A stretch of DNA of 64,000 nt, taken from assembly GCF_028416635.1 (NCBI RefSeq), contig NZ_CP114013.1, forward strand, positions 2,852,001 through 2,916,000. The letters are read 5' to 3'. A program made the position numbers and the translations under genes. Origin of the DNA: Baekduia alba. Its GTDB lineage: Bacteria > Actinomycetota > Thermoleophilia > Solirubrobacterales > Solirubrobacteraceae. Below, piece by piece: positions 1-8,745 of this stretch; positions within the stretch are counted from its first letter, which is position 1, and every line of letters begins with the position of its first letter. Below the pieces are notes generated by a model. It saw only the letters and a program-made list of their open reading frames with translations, was not told the origin of the DNA and did no database searches.

Positions 1-676
1 GCGTCCGCGCGATGCGCCGGACGAGGTCCTCGGCGCGCGCGTCGAGCTGGTCGGCCGACGGCGCCTCGATCGCCAGCCCCCACTCCAGCGCCTCGGCGCC
101 GCTGAGGCAGTCGCCGGTGAACAGCAGGCGCTTGGCGCGCTGCGGGCCGAGGCGGCCGGCCCAGAGCGAGGTCGTCGGCGAGCCCCAGACCCGCGCCGGC
201 GGGTAGCCGATCTTGGCGTCGTCGGCGATGACGAGCAGGTCGCTGCACAGCGCCAGGTCGGTGCCGCCGGCGACGCAGAACCCGTGGACCTTGCAGACCA
301 CCGGCTTGGTGCACTCGAAGAGCGACATGAAGGCCTTGACGTTGCGCGACATCATCGCGTAGTCGACCATCGGGTCCCAGGTGCCGGTCGGGTCGTGGTT
401 GGCGGCCATGACGGCGGGGTCCAGCGGCGAGCCGGACGCCGCGAGCTCACCGCCCCCTCCGAGTCCCTCCGCGCTGTCGACCAGGTCGTAGCCGCCGCAG
501 AAGCCCTTGCCGTTGCCGCTCAGCAGGATCACATGCACGGCCGGGTCCAGGTCGGCCTGCTCGACGCGCGCCGCCAGCTCGTCGATCAGCGCGCGCGTCA
601 GGCCGTTGCCGCGCTCCGGCCGGTTCAGCGTGATCCGAGCGACGCGTCCGTCCACCGCGTAGGTCATCGTCTCCAT
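1..676 (-). CDS. Enoyl-CoA hydratase/isomerase (crotonase) family protein, 3' end outside window
   Basis: The reverse strand is open from an ATG at 676 to the window edge (about 225 codons), so the C-terminus is missing. The N-terminus reads METMTYAVDGRVARITLNRP, a typical crotonase start. It is followed by GNGKGFCGGYDL (oxyanion-hole loop 1) and HGFCVAGGTDLALCSDLLV (loop 2 with the conserved AGG), then AKIGYPP. Family members hydrate or isomerise acyl-CoA thioesters in the cytoplasm, often in fatty-acid or aromatic degradation. The exact substrate cannot be read here, and no beta-oxidation neighbour lies to the right. A second in-frame ATG three codons in is also possible. Confidence 0.85.
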   Translation of the reverse strand, partial: METMTYAVDGRVARITLNRPERGNGLTRALIDELAARVEQADLDPAVHVILLSGNGKGFCGGYDLVDSAEGLGGGGELAASGSPLDPAVMAANHDPTGTWDPMVDYAMMSRNVKAFMSLFECTKPVVCKVHGFCVAGGTDLALCSDLLVIADDAKIGYPPARVWGSPTTSLWAGRLGPQRAKRLLFTGDCLSGAEALEWGLAIEAPSADQLDARAEDLVRRIART

Positions 677-749
677 CCAGCACTTCTACCGGTCCGAGCG
701 GGAACTCCGCCTGCCGCCGTCCGCCCCGTGGCCTAGGCTCGGTCGCCGC

Positions 750-1442
750 ATGATGCCCGTCGCCCCCTTGACCGACTCCGGACCATTGCTCGCGCATCAC
801 CCCATCGGCGCGTCCACCGGCTTCCTGGTCGAGGAGCGCGGCAACTGGCCGGCGCTGACCGCCGGCGCCGCGGCGCTGTCGCCCTTCACGGCCGAGCTGG
901 CCGCGCTGTCCGAAGACGAGCTGCCAGGCCTGCTGGCCTACCTCCAGGACGGCCCGTCGCTGCCGTTCCACTACCTCTCGGTCCACGGCCCGTCGAAGCA
1001 CCTCAAGATGGCCGAGAGCAAGTTGGTGGACTCGCTCAACCGCCTGCCGGCGGTCGTCGACGCGATCGTCGTGCATCCCGACGTCATCGACGACGCGGCC
1101 GAGCTGCGCCGCCTGGGCTCGCGGCTGGTGCTCGAGAACATGGACTCGCGCAAGGCCGGCGGCCGGACCGCGGACGAGCTGGCGCCCTACTTCGCCGAGC
1201 TGCCGGACGCGGGCCTGTGCCTCGACGTCGCCCACGCGCGCGACGTCGACCCGTCGATGGCCGGCGCCCACGAGCTGCTCGACCGCTTCGCGGTGCGCCT
1301 GCGCCACCTCCACGTCAGCTCGCTCGATGCCGACGGCCACCACGTCCCGCTGCGGGACAGCGACCTGGAGGCCTTCGGGCCCGTCCTGCGACGCTGCCGC
1401 GACGTCCCGTGGATCCTCGAAGCCCCGCTGCCGGCGGCCTGA
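750..1442 (+). CDS. Sugar phosphate isomerase/epimerase-like TIM-barrel protein
   Basis: A 230-residue protein with the pattern of the AP-endonuclease-2 / xylose-isomerase-like TIM barrel. Metal-ligand-like residues recur at strand ends: His in VHGPSK, His in VVHPD, Glu in VLENMD, Asp and His in LDVAHA, His in HLHVSS and Glu in WILEAP. Such proteins bind divalent metals and act on sugars, or are uncharacterised. It starts 73 bp from the divergent crotonase, and its 3' end probably overlaps the next gene, which suggests an operon with the nucleotidyltransferase and HAD genes. The substrate is not known. Confidence 0.7.
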   Translation: MMPVAPLTDSGPLLAHHPIGASTGFLVEERGNWPALTAGAAALSPFTAELAALSEDELPGLLAYLQDGPSLPFHYLSVHGPSKHLKMAESKLVDSLNRLPAVVDAIVVHPDVIDDAAELRRLGSRLVLENMDSRKAGGRTADELAPYFAELPDAGLCLDVAHARDVDPSMAGAHELLDRFAVRLRHLHVSSLDADGHHVPLRDSDLEAFGPVLRRCRDVPWILEAPLPAA

Positions 1443-2449
1443 GCGCGCTGGAGCGCCTCGGCGCCCACGGCGCCGACGGCTTCCCGAACCTCCTCGCCGC
1501 CCGCGCGCGCACCGAGGCTCAGATCGCGCGGCTGCGCGGGCAGTTCGCCGAGGGCGCGCTCAGCGGCGGGGCGACCGCGCGGCTGGACGACACGCGCGCC
1601 GACGTCTCGGTCGTGCTGTTCGGCTCGTGGGGCCGGCGCGAGCTGACCGAGCACTCCGACGACGACTGGCTGCTGCTCGTCGAGCGCGAGGGCGAGGCGG
1701 AGGCTGAGCTGGCCGCGGTCCGCGAGGTGCTCGGCGGCGGCAAGCGCGAGCCCGGCCTGCAGGCGACGTTCGGCGTCGCCAGCTCGGCCGAGGACCTCGT
1801 CCAGCACATCGGCCTCGAGGAGGACCACAACCGCAACCTGACGCGGCGCATGCTGCTCATGCTGGAGTCGGTCCCGGTCGCCGGCGACGACATCCACCGT
1901 CGCTGCTGGCTGGCGGTGCTGGACCGCTACCTCGCCGAGAGCCGCACCGACCGCCGGCCACCGCGCTTCTTCCTCAACGACGTCATCCGCTATTGGCGGA
2001 CGATCGCGGTGGACTTCGCGGGCAAGCACCGCGACGACGACACCAAGTGGGGCCTGCGCAACGCCAAGCTGCGCACGTCGCGCAAGATGCTCTTCGCCGG
2101 CGGCCTGGTCCCCATCCTGCGCTGCAGCGCGCTGCCGCGCGACGACGTCCGGGCGTTCCTGTGCGCGCAGCTGGCGCTGCCGGCGACCGACCGCGTCGCC
2201 GACGCGTTCCTCGCCGCCGAGCAGGTCGACGCCGGCGTGCGCTGCCTCGGCGCCTACGACCGCTGGGTCGGGATGGCCGCCGATGCCGCGCTCCGCGAGG
2301 AGCTGGCGGCGCTGGACCGCTCCACCGCCATGGACTCGGCGACGTTCCGCGAGGTGCGGCGGCTGGCCACCGAGCTGCAGAACGGGCTCAACGCGCTGCT
2401 GTTCGAGACGACGCTCGCGCCGGTCGTGCGCGAGTACGCGATCTTCTAG
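1409..2449 (+). CDS. Nucleotidyltransferase-domain protein
   Basis: The N-terminal region has the DNA-polymerase-beta/MNT nucleotidyltransferase signature GSWGRRELTEHSDDDW, with the GS motif and a downstream Asp pair that would bind the metal. The remaining 250 residues are alpha-helical. The start is uncertain. Between the upstream stop (1442) and the GSWGR motif there is no ATG, GTG or TTG in frame, so I chose the GTG at 1409, which overlaps the preceding gene by 34 bp. A CTG at 1439 or 1448 is an alternative. It lies directly before the HAD phosphatase. The target (nucleotide, protein or antibiotic) is not evident. Confidence 0.65.
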   Translation: MDPRSPAAGGLSALERLGAHGADGFPNLLAARARTEAQIARLRGQFAEGALSGGATARLDDTRADVSVVLFGSWGRRELTEHSDDDWLLLVEREGEAEAELAAVREVLGGGKREPGLQATFGVASSAEDLVQHIGLEEDHNRNLTRRMLLMLESVPVAGDDIHRRCWLAVLDRYLAESRTDRRPPRFFLNDVIRYWRTIAVDFAGKHRDDDTKWGLRNAKLRTSRKMLFAGGLVPILRCSALPRDDVRAFLCAQLALPATDRVADAFLAAEQVDAGVRCLGAYDRWVGMAADAALREELAALDRSTAMDSATFREVRRLATELQNGLNALLFETTLAPVVREYAIF

Positions 2450-2456
2450 GACGCCC

Positions 2457-3122
2457 ATGCGCCGCGCCCACATCTTCGACATGGACGGCACGCTGCTGCA
2501 CGGCACGAGCGCGCCGCTGCTGCTCGCCGGCGCGCTCGGCCAGGTCGACGCGCTGCACGACCTCGAGCGCCGCTTCGCGGAGGGCAGCGCCACCGCGGTC
2601 GACTTCGCCCGCGCGCTGCACGCGATGTGGGGCGTCGTGCCTCCCGAGGTCGCCGCCGAGGCGTTCGCGGCCGCGCCGCTGCTGGCCAACGTCCGCGCGG
2701 TGCTGGCCGACATCCGCGCCCGCGACGAGAGCGCCTGCCTGATCACGATGTCGCCCCAGTACTTCGCCGAGCAGTTCCTGGACTTCGGCTTCGACGCCGT
2801 CTTCGGCTCGCGCTTCCCGCTGACCGCCGACGACCCGCTCGACGAGTCCGCGATCCTCCACCCGCGCGACAAGCCGGTCCTGGCCGAGCGCTTCTGCGCC
2901 GATCACGGCCTCGCCCTCGAGCACGCGATCGCCTACGGCGACTCGATGTCCGACGTCTTCCTCTTCGACGCCGTCGGCATCCGCGTCGCGATCAACGGCG
3001 ACCACCACCTCGCCGAGCGGTGCGACCTCGCGGTCGACGGCACCGACCTGCTGCCCGCCTACGAGGCCGCCCGCCGACTAGGCGATCCTGCGGGCCGCCC
3101 GCGTGCGTCTGACGGTTGCTGA
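2457..3122 (+). CDS. HAD-family phosphatase (SerB-like, subclass IB)
   Basis: All HAD motifs are present: motif I IFDMDGTLLHG (nucleophile Asp8, acid/base Asp10), motif II around CLITMS, a Lys in RDKPVL and motif IV YGDSMSD. A helical cap of about 80 residues sits between motifs I and II, as in IB phosphatases such as phosphoserine phosphatase. The length of 221 residues fits. It begins 8 bp after the nucleotidyltransferase stop, so the two are probably co-transcribed. The last codons and stop overlap one copy of a 78-bp dispersed repeat (see 3109-3186), so the C-terminal tail may be repeat-derived. Confidence 0.8.
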   Translation: MRRAHIFDMDGTLLHGTSAPLLLAGALGQVDALHDLERRFAEGSATAVDFARALHAMWGVVPPEVAAEAFAAAPLLANVRAVLADIRARDESACLITMSPQYFAEQFLDFGFDAVFGSRFPLTADDPLDESAILHPRDKPVLAERFCADHGLALEHAIAYGDSMSDVFLFDAVGIRVAINGDHHLAERCDLAVDGTDLLPAYEAARRLGDPAGRPRASDGC

Positions 3123-3186
3123 CGCGCTTCACGTGCTGGCGCTCGCTGCCGCTGCGCCGGCGACGTCAGCCACGACCGTGCGGGCC
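3109..3186. repeat. 78-bp dispersed repeat, copy 1
   Basis: This segment matches the reverse complement of 12603-12680 at 66 of 78 positions by hand alignment, without gaps. It begins CTGACGG, has a core CGCTTCACGTGC and ends TGCGGGCC. It covers the stop codon of the HAD gene and the following spacer. Inside it, GGCGC and GCGCC could pair as a short hairpin. It is annotated as an intergenic repeat of REP type because it is repeated, short and not in a conserved reading frame. Confidence 0.55.
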
Positions 3187-3217
3187 GCACAACCGACCTA
3201 GGTACGATCGGGCGCCC

Positions 3218-3769
3218 ATGCCCGATCGTCTCTACTTCACCGAGTCCGACGAGGCCAACGCCCTGATCGCGAGCGATCCGATGGCGCTCCTCGTCGGGTT
3301 CGCGCTCGACCAGCAGGTCACCGTCCAGAAGGCGTTCATGGGCCCGCTGGTGATCCAGGAGCGGCTCGGCTCGCTCGACGCCGCCACGCTGGCCGACGCC
3401 GACCTCGACGCGGTGTTCCGCACCAAGCCTGCCGTCCACCGCTATCCGGGCGCGATGGCCAAGCGCGTGCACGACCTCGCCGCGCACATCCGCGACAACT
3501 ACGACGGCGACGCCGCGCGCGTCTGGACCGACGCGACCGACGGTGCCTCGCTGCGCGCCAACCTCGAGGGCCTGCCCGGCTTCGGCGAGATGAAGATCAA
3601 GTCCATGGGGTCGGTCTTGTTCCATCACTACGGGCTGGAGATCGCGCACGACCTCGTGCCGTGGCATCCGACGCTCGGCGGCGTCGCGTCGCCCGAGGGG
3701 CTGGCCGACTACCAGGCCAAGAAGAAGCTCCACAAGGCCGAGTGGACCCGGCCCGCCCCCACCGCATGA
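3218..3769 (+). CDS. HhH-GPD-type base excision DNA repair family protein
   Basis: A 183-residue protein with a helix-hairpin-helix element LPGFGEMKIKSMGS and the N-terminal features ALLVGFALDQQVTVQKAF typical of the small actinobacterial HhH-GPD family of uncharacterised glycosylase-like proteins (TIGR03252 type, from memory). It is expected to bind DNA and perhaps excise damaged bases. There is no [4Fe-4S] cysteine motif and no obvious catalytic Lys, so the activity is inferred only. The ATG at 3218 follows a 95-bp spacer; its stop overlaps the next gene's ATG (ATGA), so the two are translationally coupled. Confidence 0.8.
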   Translation: MPDRLYFTESDEANALIASDPMALLVGFALDQQVTVQKAFMGPLVIQERLGSLDAATLADADLDAVFRTKPAVHRYPGAMAKRVHDLAAHIRDNYDGDAARVWTDATDGASLRANLEGLPGFGEMKIKSMGSVLFHHYGLEIAHDLVPWHPTLGGVASPEGLADYQAKKKLHKAEWTRPAPTA

Positions 3770-4653
3770 AGGTCGCCACCCACCCTGGGAACTTCCACGC
3801 CGACGACGTCTTCGCGCTCGCCGCGCTGCGCCTGGCGCACGGCGAGCCGGTGGAGGTCGTGCGCACGCGCGACGCGGCGGTCCAGGACGCGGCCGACGCC
3901 CGCGTGGACGTCGGCGGCCGCAGCGATCCCGCGACCGGCGACTTCGACCACCACCAGAAGGGCGGCGCGGGCGAGCGCGCCAACGGCATCCGGTACGCGA
4001 GCTTCGGGCTCGTGTGGCGCCACGTCGGCGAGCGCGTCGCCGGCAGCGCCGAGGCCGCGCAGGCGATCGACGAGCGCCTCGTGCAGGGCGTCGATGCCAA
4101 CGACACCGGGCAGACCATCACGGAGTCCTTGGTCGACGACGTGCGGCCGCTGGCGGTCAGCGGCGTGATCGCCGCGCTCAACCCGTCCTGGGACGAGCAG
4201 CTGTCCCCGGAGCAGGAGGACGCTCGCTTCGCGGAGGCCGTGGCGCTCGCGCAGGGCATCCTGGGCCGCGAGGTCGCCGGCGCCGCCGCGTTCCACCGCG
4301 CCCGCCAGCTCGTCGCCGACGCGATCGCCCGCGCCGACGATCCGCGCCTGATCGAGCTCGACCGCAACATGCCGTGGCGCGACGCGGTCGTCAACCATGC
4401 GCCCGACGCGCTCTACGTCATGTACCCCAAGTCGGACGGCTGGGGCCTGCAGGCCGTGCCGGTCGCCGCCGGGTCCTTCGACAACCGCCTCGACCTGCCC
4501 GGCGAATGGGCCGGGCTGACCGGCGCCGAGCTGGCCGCCACGACCGGCGTGGACGACGCGATCTTCGCCCACGCCGCCGGCTTCTACGCGTCGGCCGGCT
4601 CGCGCGAGGGCGTTACCGCGCTCGCGCGGTTGGCGATGGCGCGGCGGACGTAG
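3766..4653 (+). CDS. MYG1 / UPF0160 family metal-dependent hydrolase
   Basis: The 295-residue protein has the DHH-like metal motifs of the MYG1 family: THPGNFHADDVFALAAL near the N-terminus, DFDHHQKGG around residue 65 and GVDANDTG further on. The eukaryotic homologue is a 3'-5' exonuclease acting on RNA; bacterial members are uncharacterised. The start codon overlaps the stop of the HhH-GPD gene by ATGA. A perfect 9-bp inverted repeat 70 bp downstream probably ends the transcript. Confidence 0.85.
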   Translation: MKVATHPGNFHADDVFALAALRLAHGEPVEVVRTRDAAVQDAADARVDVGGRSDPATGDFDHHQKGGAGERANGIRYASFGLVWRHVGERVAGSAEAAQAIDERLVQGVDANDTGQTITESLVDDVRPLAVSGVIAALNPSWDEQLSPEQEDARFAEAVALAQGILGREVAGAAAFHRARQLVADAIARADDPRLIELDRNMPWRDAVVNHAPDALYVMYPKSDGWGLQAVPVAAGSFDNRLDLPGEWAGLTGAELAATTGVDDAIFAHAAGFYASAGSREGVTALARLAMARRT

Positions 4654-4721
4654 CGGGCGCGCCGGCACCGACCTTCGTGAACCGCCCGGCGCGGTGGTCG
4701 GGCTCGGCCGTGCCGCCCCTG

Positions 4722-4747
4722 CGACCTGACGCCCATATGTCAGGTCG
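4722..4747. terminator. Bidirectional terminator-like hairpin between convergent genes
   Basis: CGACCTGAC and GTCAGGTCG form a perfect 9-bp stem around an 8-nt loop. It lies between the convergent MYG1 and epimerase genes, 5 bp from the latter's stop. There is no T tract, so it could act by hairpin pausing or with Rho. Confidence 0.55.
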
Positions 4748-4752
4748 TTACG

Positions 4753-5754
4753 TCACGCCGTGCGCATCGCGGACAGCGCTGCCCGCTCGCGCTCCGGGTC
4801 CAGCCCGTGCGGCGGGATGTCGTCACGCTGCGGCGGCGCCCCGGCCAGCGCGCGGAGCCACGCCCACGTGTCGCGGACGGTGTCCCGCACCGGCCGCGTG
4901 CGCAGGCCGGCGGCGTGCGCGCGCTCGACGTCGGCCGCGTGCATCGCGGCGTACTCGTGGTCGGGCGGTAGCCAGATCGGCAGCTCGCTCCAGGGCTCGA
5001 TGCCCTGCTGGGCGATGACGGCGGGCGTGACCCACGTGAGGCGCGCGGCGCCGCCGGTCGCCGCGACGCCCGCCTCCAGCAGCGACCGCATCGTCGCGTG
5101 GCCGCGGCGGCTGACCGTGTTGTAGGCCCCGCCCAGGCCGGCGTCCGCCGCGTCGAGCGCGAACGTCGCGAGGTCGCGCGCGTCGATCAGCTGCAGCGGC
5201 TGGTCGGCGGGGCCGGGCGCGAGCACCTCGCCGCCGCGCGCCAGGCGCAGCAGCCACCACGGCAGGCGCCCGACGTCCTCGTGCGGGCCGAGGATCAGGC
5301 CGGGCCGGAGCAGGAGGGCGCGATCGCCGAAGGCCTCGGTGATCGCCAGCTCGCTGCCGCGCTTGCGCTGGGCGTAGTCGTCCACGTGGCCGTCGTCAGC
5401 CGCGGCGGCGACCGTCGGGTCGGCCTCCGCGACGCCCATCGGCGGGGGCGGCGCGTAGACCGAGCAACTCGAGATGTAGGCGTAGCGTCCGACGCGGTCG
5501 CGCAGGACGGCGGCGGCGTCGCGCGCGGCCCGCGCGGCGCCCGACCAGGTGTCGGCGACGACGTCGAACTCCCGGCCGTCGAGCACGCCCAGCGACGCGG
5601 CGTCCTCGCGGTCGCCGATCAGCCGCTCGACGTCCGGGTGCGCCCAGGCGCCGCGGCCGCGGTTGAACGTCGTCACGTCCCATCCGCGGGCGACGCCGTC
5701 CTCGACGAGGGCGCGGCCGACGAACGAGCTTCCACCGAGGACGAGCAGGCGCAT
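4753..5754 (-). CDS. NAD-dependent epimerase/dehydratase family protein
   Basis: Starting at the ATG giving MRLLVLGGSSFVGRAL, the protein has the N-terminal Rossmann motif GGSSFVG (GxxxxxG), an acidic/basic turn NRGRG, the SSCSVYAP strand, a downstream YAQRK (YxxxK catalytic pair) and LLRPGLILGP, as in extended SDR epimerases. Its 333 residues are normal for the family. The open frame extends 15 codons further upstream, but the Rossmann fold begins exactly at this ATG. The substrate is likely a nucleotide sugar or related reductone; it is not determined. Confidence 0.8.
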   Translation of the reverse strand: MRLLVLGGSSFVGRALVEDGVARGWDVTTFNRGRGAWAHPDVERLIGDREDAASLGVLDGREFDVVADTWSGAARAARDAAAVLRDRVGRYAYISSCSVYAPPPPMGVAEADPTVAAAADDGHVDDYAQRKRGSELAITEAFGDRALLLRPGLILGPHEDVGRLPWWLLRLARGGEVLAPGPADQPLQLIDARDLATFALDAADAGLGGAYNTVSRRGHATMRSLLEAGVAATGGAARLTWVTPAVIAQQGIEPWSELPIWLPPDHEYAAMHAADVERAHAAGLRTRPVRDTVRDTWAWLRALAGAPPQRDDIPPHGLDPERERAALSAMRTA

Positions 5755-5803
5755 GGCCCGGCACGTTAGCGCAACCGGACGGTTGCGCATGCGCTCCACC
5801 GCC

Positions 5804-6343
5804 CTACCGCAGCTCCGCCGCGCTCACCAGCGTCGCGTAGTTGCTGGCCAGCGCGGCCATGAACGCCCCGTGCACCGTCTGGCCCGGGATCGCGGCGCCG
5901 CCGAACTCCAGGTCCGGCGCCGCGCAGGCGTCGTGGATCACCGTCGCGGTGAACCCGAGGTCGACCGCGGCCCGCACGGTCGCGTCCACGCACATCGACG
6001 ACATCATGCCGGCGACGACGAGCTCGTCGACGCCGCGGCCGCGCAGCTCGGCCTCCAGCGCCGTGCCGACGAAGCCGTTGGGCTCGGCCTTCTGGAGCAC
6101 GGTCTCGCTCTCCAGCGGCGTGACCGACGCGTGGATCGCGACGCCGTCGGTCCCGGGCTTCATGAACGCCGCGTCGGGTGCGTCCCACACGTGCTGGAGG
6201 TGGACGACGGGCTCGCTCGCGGCGCGGAACGTGCTCAGTGCGCGCCCCGCGTTGGCCGCCGCGGCCTCGGGCTCGACCAGCGGGAACGCGCCGCCGGGGA
6301 AGTAGTCGTTCTGGATGTCGATGATGAGCAGCGCGCGGGCCAT
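5804..6343 (-). CDS. Isochorismatase-family cysteine hydrolase
   Basis: The catalytic triad of the family is visible: Asp9 in LIIDIQNDYF, Lys85 in VLQKAEPN and Cys118 in MSSMCVDATVR, which follows the usual non-proline cis-peptide region. The length is 179 residues. Members hydrolyse amides or vinyl ethers (nicotinamidase, isochorismatase, biuret or ureidoacrylate hydrolases); the substrate is not evident. It is divergent from the PAS kinase at 6401, with only 57 bp between the starts. Confidence 0.85.
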   Translation of the reverse strand: MARALLIIDIQNDYFPGGAFPLVEPEAAAANAGRALSTFRAASEPVVHLQHVWDAPDAAFMKPGTDGVAIHASVTPLESETVLQKAEPNGFVGTALEAELRGRGVDELVVAGMMSSMCVDATVRAAVDLGFTATVIHDACAAPDLEFGGAAIPGQTVHGAFMAALASNYATLVSAAELR

Positions 6344-6400
6344 GGGCGGGATCTTCTCACGGGTGTAGGCTCGCGGCCCGAGGACCCCGACGGAGGGCTC

Positions 6401-7900
6401 ATGCCGGTCGAGCTGGAGCAGCTGTTCGGAACGAGCGCGCCCGTGCTGGCACGGGCGTTCGACGAGTTCCCCGACGGCGTCGCCGCCTTCGTCCCGGTCC
6501 ACGACGCGGCCGGCGCGCTGGTCGACTTCCGCTGCATCTACGCCAACCAGGCGACCGCGGCGATCAGCGGCGTCCCGGCCGGCGACCTGCTCGGCGCGCG
6601 GCTGCTCGAGGTCGCGCCCGCCTTCCGCGACCGCGGCCCGTTCGACGCCTACCGGCGCGCGCTGCAGGACGGCGTCCCGGGCGACCTGGAGATCGGGTTC
6701 GACGCCAACGTCGCGGGCGAGCGGATCGACATCCGGCTCGAGATGCGCGCCGTCCGCCTCGGCGACGGCCTGCTCGTCACCTACCGCGACGTCACGACGC
6801 TGCGCCACGGCGAGGACGCGGTCGAGCGGATGGCCGCGATCATGCAGTCGACCGACGACGCGATCGTCAGCGCCGACCGCGACGGCCGCATCACGCACTG
6901 GAACCGCGGCGCGGAGCGCCTGCTCGGCTACCGCGGCGACGAGATCGTCGGCCGGCGCGTGCGGCGGCTGGTGCGCGAGGAGGACTTCGCCGACCAGATG
7001 ACGCGCTTCCGGCGGACGCTGGCCGGCGGCAGCGTCGAGCGGATCGAGACGCAATGGGTGCGGCGCGACCGGACGCTCGTCGACGTGCGCCTGACGGCGT
7101 CGCCGCTGCGCGACCGCGACGGCGCGGTGGTCGGCGTCACGGCGGTCGTCCACGACATCACGCGCAGCAAGCGGATCGAGTCCGACCTGCGGCGCTCCAA
7201 CGCCGAGCTGGAGCGCTTCGCGGCCGTCGCGGCCCACGACCTGCGCACGCCGGCGATCACGCTCGTGCACCTCGGGCGGCTCCTGTCGGCGGCGCCGGAC
7301 GGCGACGCCGAGACCCTGCCGGCGCGCGTGCGCGAGCTCAGCGCGCTGGTCGAGTCCGCCGCGGCGCACGCCCAGCGGCTGGTCGACGGCCTGGCCGAGT
7401 ACGCGCGCACGGCCCAGACCCCGCCGGCGCCCGAGCCCGTCGACCTCGGCCGGCTCGCCGCCGACGTCGTCACCGCGCTGGGCGCCGAGATCGAGGCGGC
7501 CGGCGCGACGATCGACGTCGCCGTCCTGCCCAGCGTGCTCGGCGACGGCGGCGGCCTCTCGCGCGTCCTGCAGAACCTGATCGCCAACGCGATCAAGTAC
7601 CGCCGCGACGACGCGCCGCCGCGGGTGCGGGTCGACGCCGAGCGCGACGACGGCGCCTGGGTCGTCGCGGTGCGCGACAACGGACCCGGCGTCGGCGACC
7701 GCGATCGGCAGCGCATCTTCGAGATCTTCGCCCGCGCCCACGCCGACGACGACGTGGAGGGCAGCGGCGTGGGCCTCGCGGTCTGCCAGACCATCGTCGA
7801 GCACCACGGCGGCCGCATCTGGGTCGACGCGGCGCCGGACGGCGGCAGCGTCTTCCGCTTCTCGCTGCCCGAGCGCCTGCTGGAGGCCGAGCGCCGCTAG
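6401..7900 (+). CDS. PAS-domain sensor histidine kinase (soluble)
   Basis: The 499-residue protein has no membrane segment. Two PAS domains (about residues 20-135 and 140-258, the second with ITHWNRGAERLLGY and VVHDITRSKR) precede a HisKA domain with the phospho-acceptor His279 in VAAHDLRTP. A HATPase follows: N box LQNLIANAIKYR, G1 VRDNGPGV and G2 GSGVGLAV. No response regulator is adjacent, so it is an orphan kinase. A GGAGGG ribosome site stands before the ATG. Its stop shares the bases CTAG with the stop of the convergent small membrane gene. Confidence 0.9.
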   Translation: MPVELEQLFGTSAPVLARAFDEFPDGVAAFVPVHDAAGALVDFRCIYANQATAAISGVPAGDLLGARLLEVAPAFRDRGPFDAYRRALQDGVPGDLEIGFDANVAGERIDIRLEMRAVRLGDGLLVTYRDVTTLRHGEDAVERMAAIMQSTDDAIVSADRDGRITHWNRGAERLLGYRGDEIVGRRVRRLVREEDFADQMTRFRRTLAGGSVERIETQWVRRDRTLVDVRLTASPLRDRDGAVVGVTAVVHDITRSKRIESDLRRSNAELERFAAVAAHDLRTPAITLVHLGRLLSAAPDGDAETLPARVRELSALVESAAAHAQRLVDGLAEYARTAQTPPAPEPVDLGRLAADVVTALGAEIEAAGATIDVAVLPSVLGDGGGLSRVLQNLIANAIKYRRDDAPPRVRVDAERDDGAWVVAVRDNGPGVGDRDRQRIFEIFARAHADDDVEGSGVGLAVCQTIVEHHGGRIWVDAAPDGGSVFRFSLPERLLEAERR

Positions 7901-8115
7901 CCCACCGAGCGCCGGAACAGGAAGCCGCCGGCGACCGCGACGATCAACGCGAGGAAGAACAGCCCGTAGCCGATGACGCCGGCCACCGCCAGGACGAGCG
8001 CGACGACGGCGACCGCCGCGGCGCCGCCGCCGACGACGAGTGCGCGGAACGCGCGGCTCTCGCGCTGGCTGCGCGACAGGTTGGAGCCGGACTTACGGGA
8101 CGGCAAGTTGCTCAT
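7897..8115 (-). CDS. Small two-helix membrane protein
   Basis: A 72-residue protein with a basic, Ser/Arg-rich N-terminus (SNLPSRKSGSNLSRSQRES) and two closely spaced hydrophobic segments (around residues 25-45 and 47-66). It is the last gene of the leftward series kinase - regulator - ankyrin - this gene, 5 bp after the ankyrin stop. Its stop overlaps that of the PAS kinase by CTAG. I do not recognise a family. Confidence 0.65.
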   Translation of the reverse strand: MSNLPSRKSGSNLSRSQRESRAFRALVVGGGAAAVAVVALVLAVAGVIGYGLFFLALIVAVAGGFLFRRSVG

Positions 8116-8120
8116 GGCGT

Positions 8121-8741
8121 TCAGGATGTCACGCCGGGCGGCGCGGCGAGCAAGTCCACCATCTCGCCGTAGCCGCGGGAGCGCGCGTGCTCCAGCGCGG
8201 TGACGCCCTCGGGGTCGGCGATCGCGCGGTCGGCGCCGGCCTTCAGGAGCAGGCCGACGATCTCCACGTGGGCCGGGCCGCCGTCGGCGAGGATCACCGT
8301 CTCCAGCAGAGCGGTCCACCCAAGGTCATTGACATGGTCGACGTCGATGTCGGTGGTGGCCAGCAGCTCGCGGACGAGGTCGACGTGACCGCGCTCGCAC
8401 GCCGGGATGATCGCGATGCCGCCGTGCTTGTTGCGGAGCTTGAGGTCGGGGCGGGCGCGCAGCACCTCGCGCAGGACGGCGACGTCGCCGGTGACGCCGG
8501 TCGCCAGGACGGCGTTGTAGCGCTCCTCGTCCTGGCGGTCGACGTCGGCACCGGCGTCGACCAGCTCGCGAACGACCTCGGCGTGGCCGGAGAAGGCGGC
8601 GACGGTGACCGCGGTGCGGCCGCGCGTGTCGGCGGCGTTGACGTCGGCCTCGGCGCGGATCAGCGCGACCACGCCCTGCACGTCGCCGCGCTCGACGGCC
8701 GCCAGCAGCTGCGCCTCGAGGGTGACGTCGTCGTCGGGCAT
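8121..8741 (-). CDS. Ankyrin-repeat protein
   Basis: The 206 residues consist of about five to six ankyrin repeats, with recurring patterns such as GRTAVTVAAFSGHAEVVREL, GADVDRQDE, ACERGHVDLVRELL and GVTALEHARSRGYGEMVDLL. There is no signal peptide, so it is probably a cytoplasmic protein-interaction module. It starts 4 bp after the response-regulator stop and is likely expressed with the two-component pair. A link to that signalling pathway is inferred from position only. Confidence 0.85.
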   Translation of the reverse strand: MPDDDVTLEAQLLAAVERGDVQGVVALIRAEADVNAADTRGRTAVTVAAFSGHAEVVRELVDAGADVDRQDEERYNAVLATGVTGDVAVLREVLRARPDLKLRNKHGGIAIIPACERGHVDLVRELLATTDIDVDHVNDLGWTALLETVILADGGPAHVEIVGLLLKAGADRAIADPEGVTALEHARSRGYGEMVDLLAAPPGVTS

Positions 8742-8745
8742 GGGC

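Noticed and set aside
4014-5018. Arg/Pro/Ala-rich plus-strand frame overlapping MYG1 and the epimerase
   Set aside because: Third-position composition and Arg/Ala/Pro-rich translation are those of a shadow frame of MYG1.
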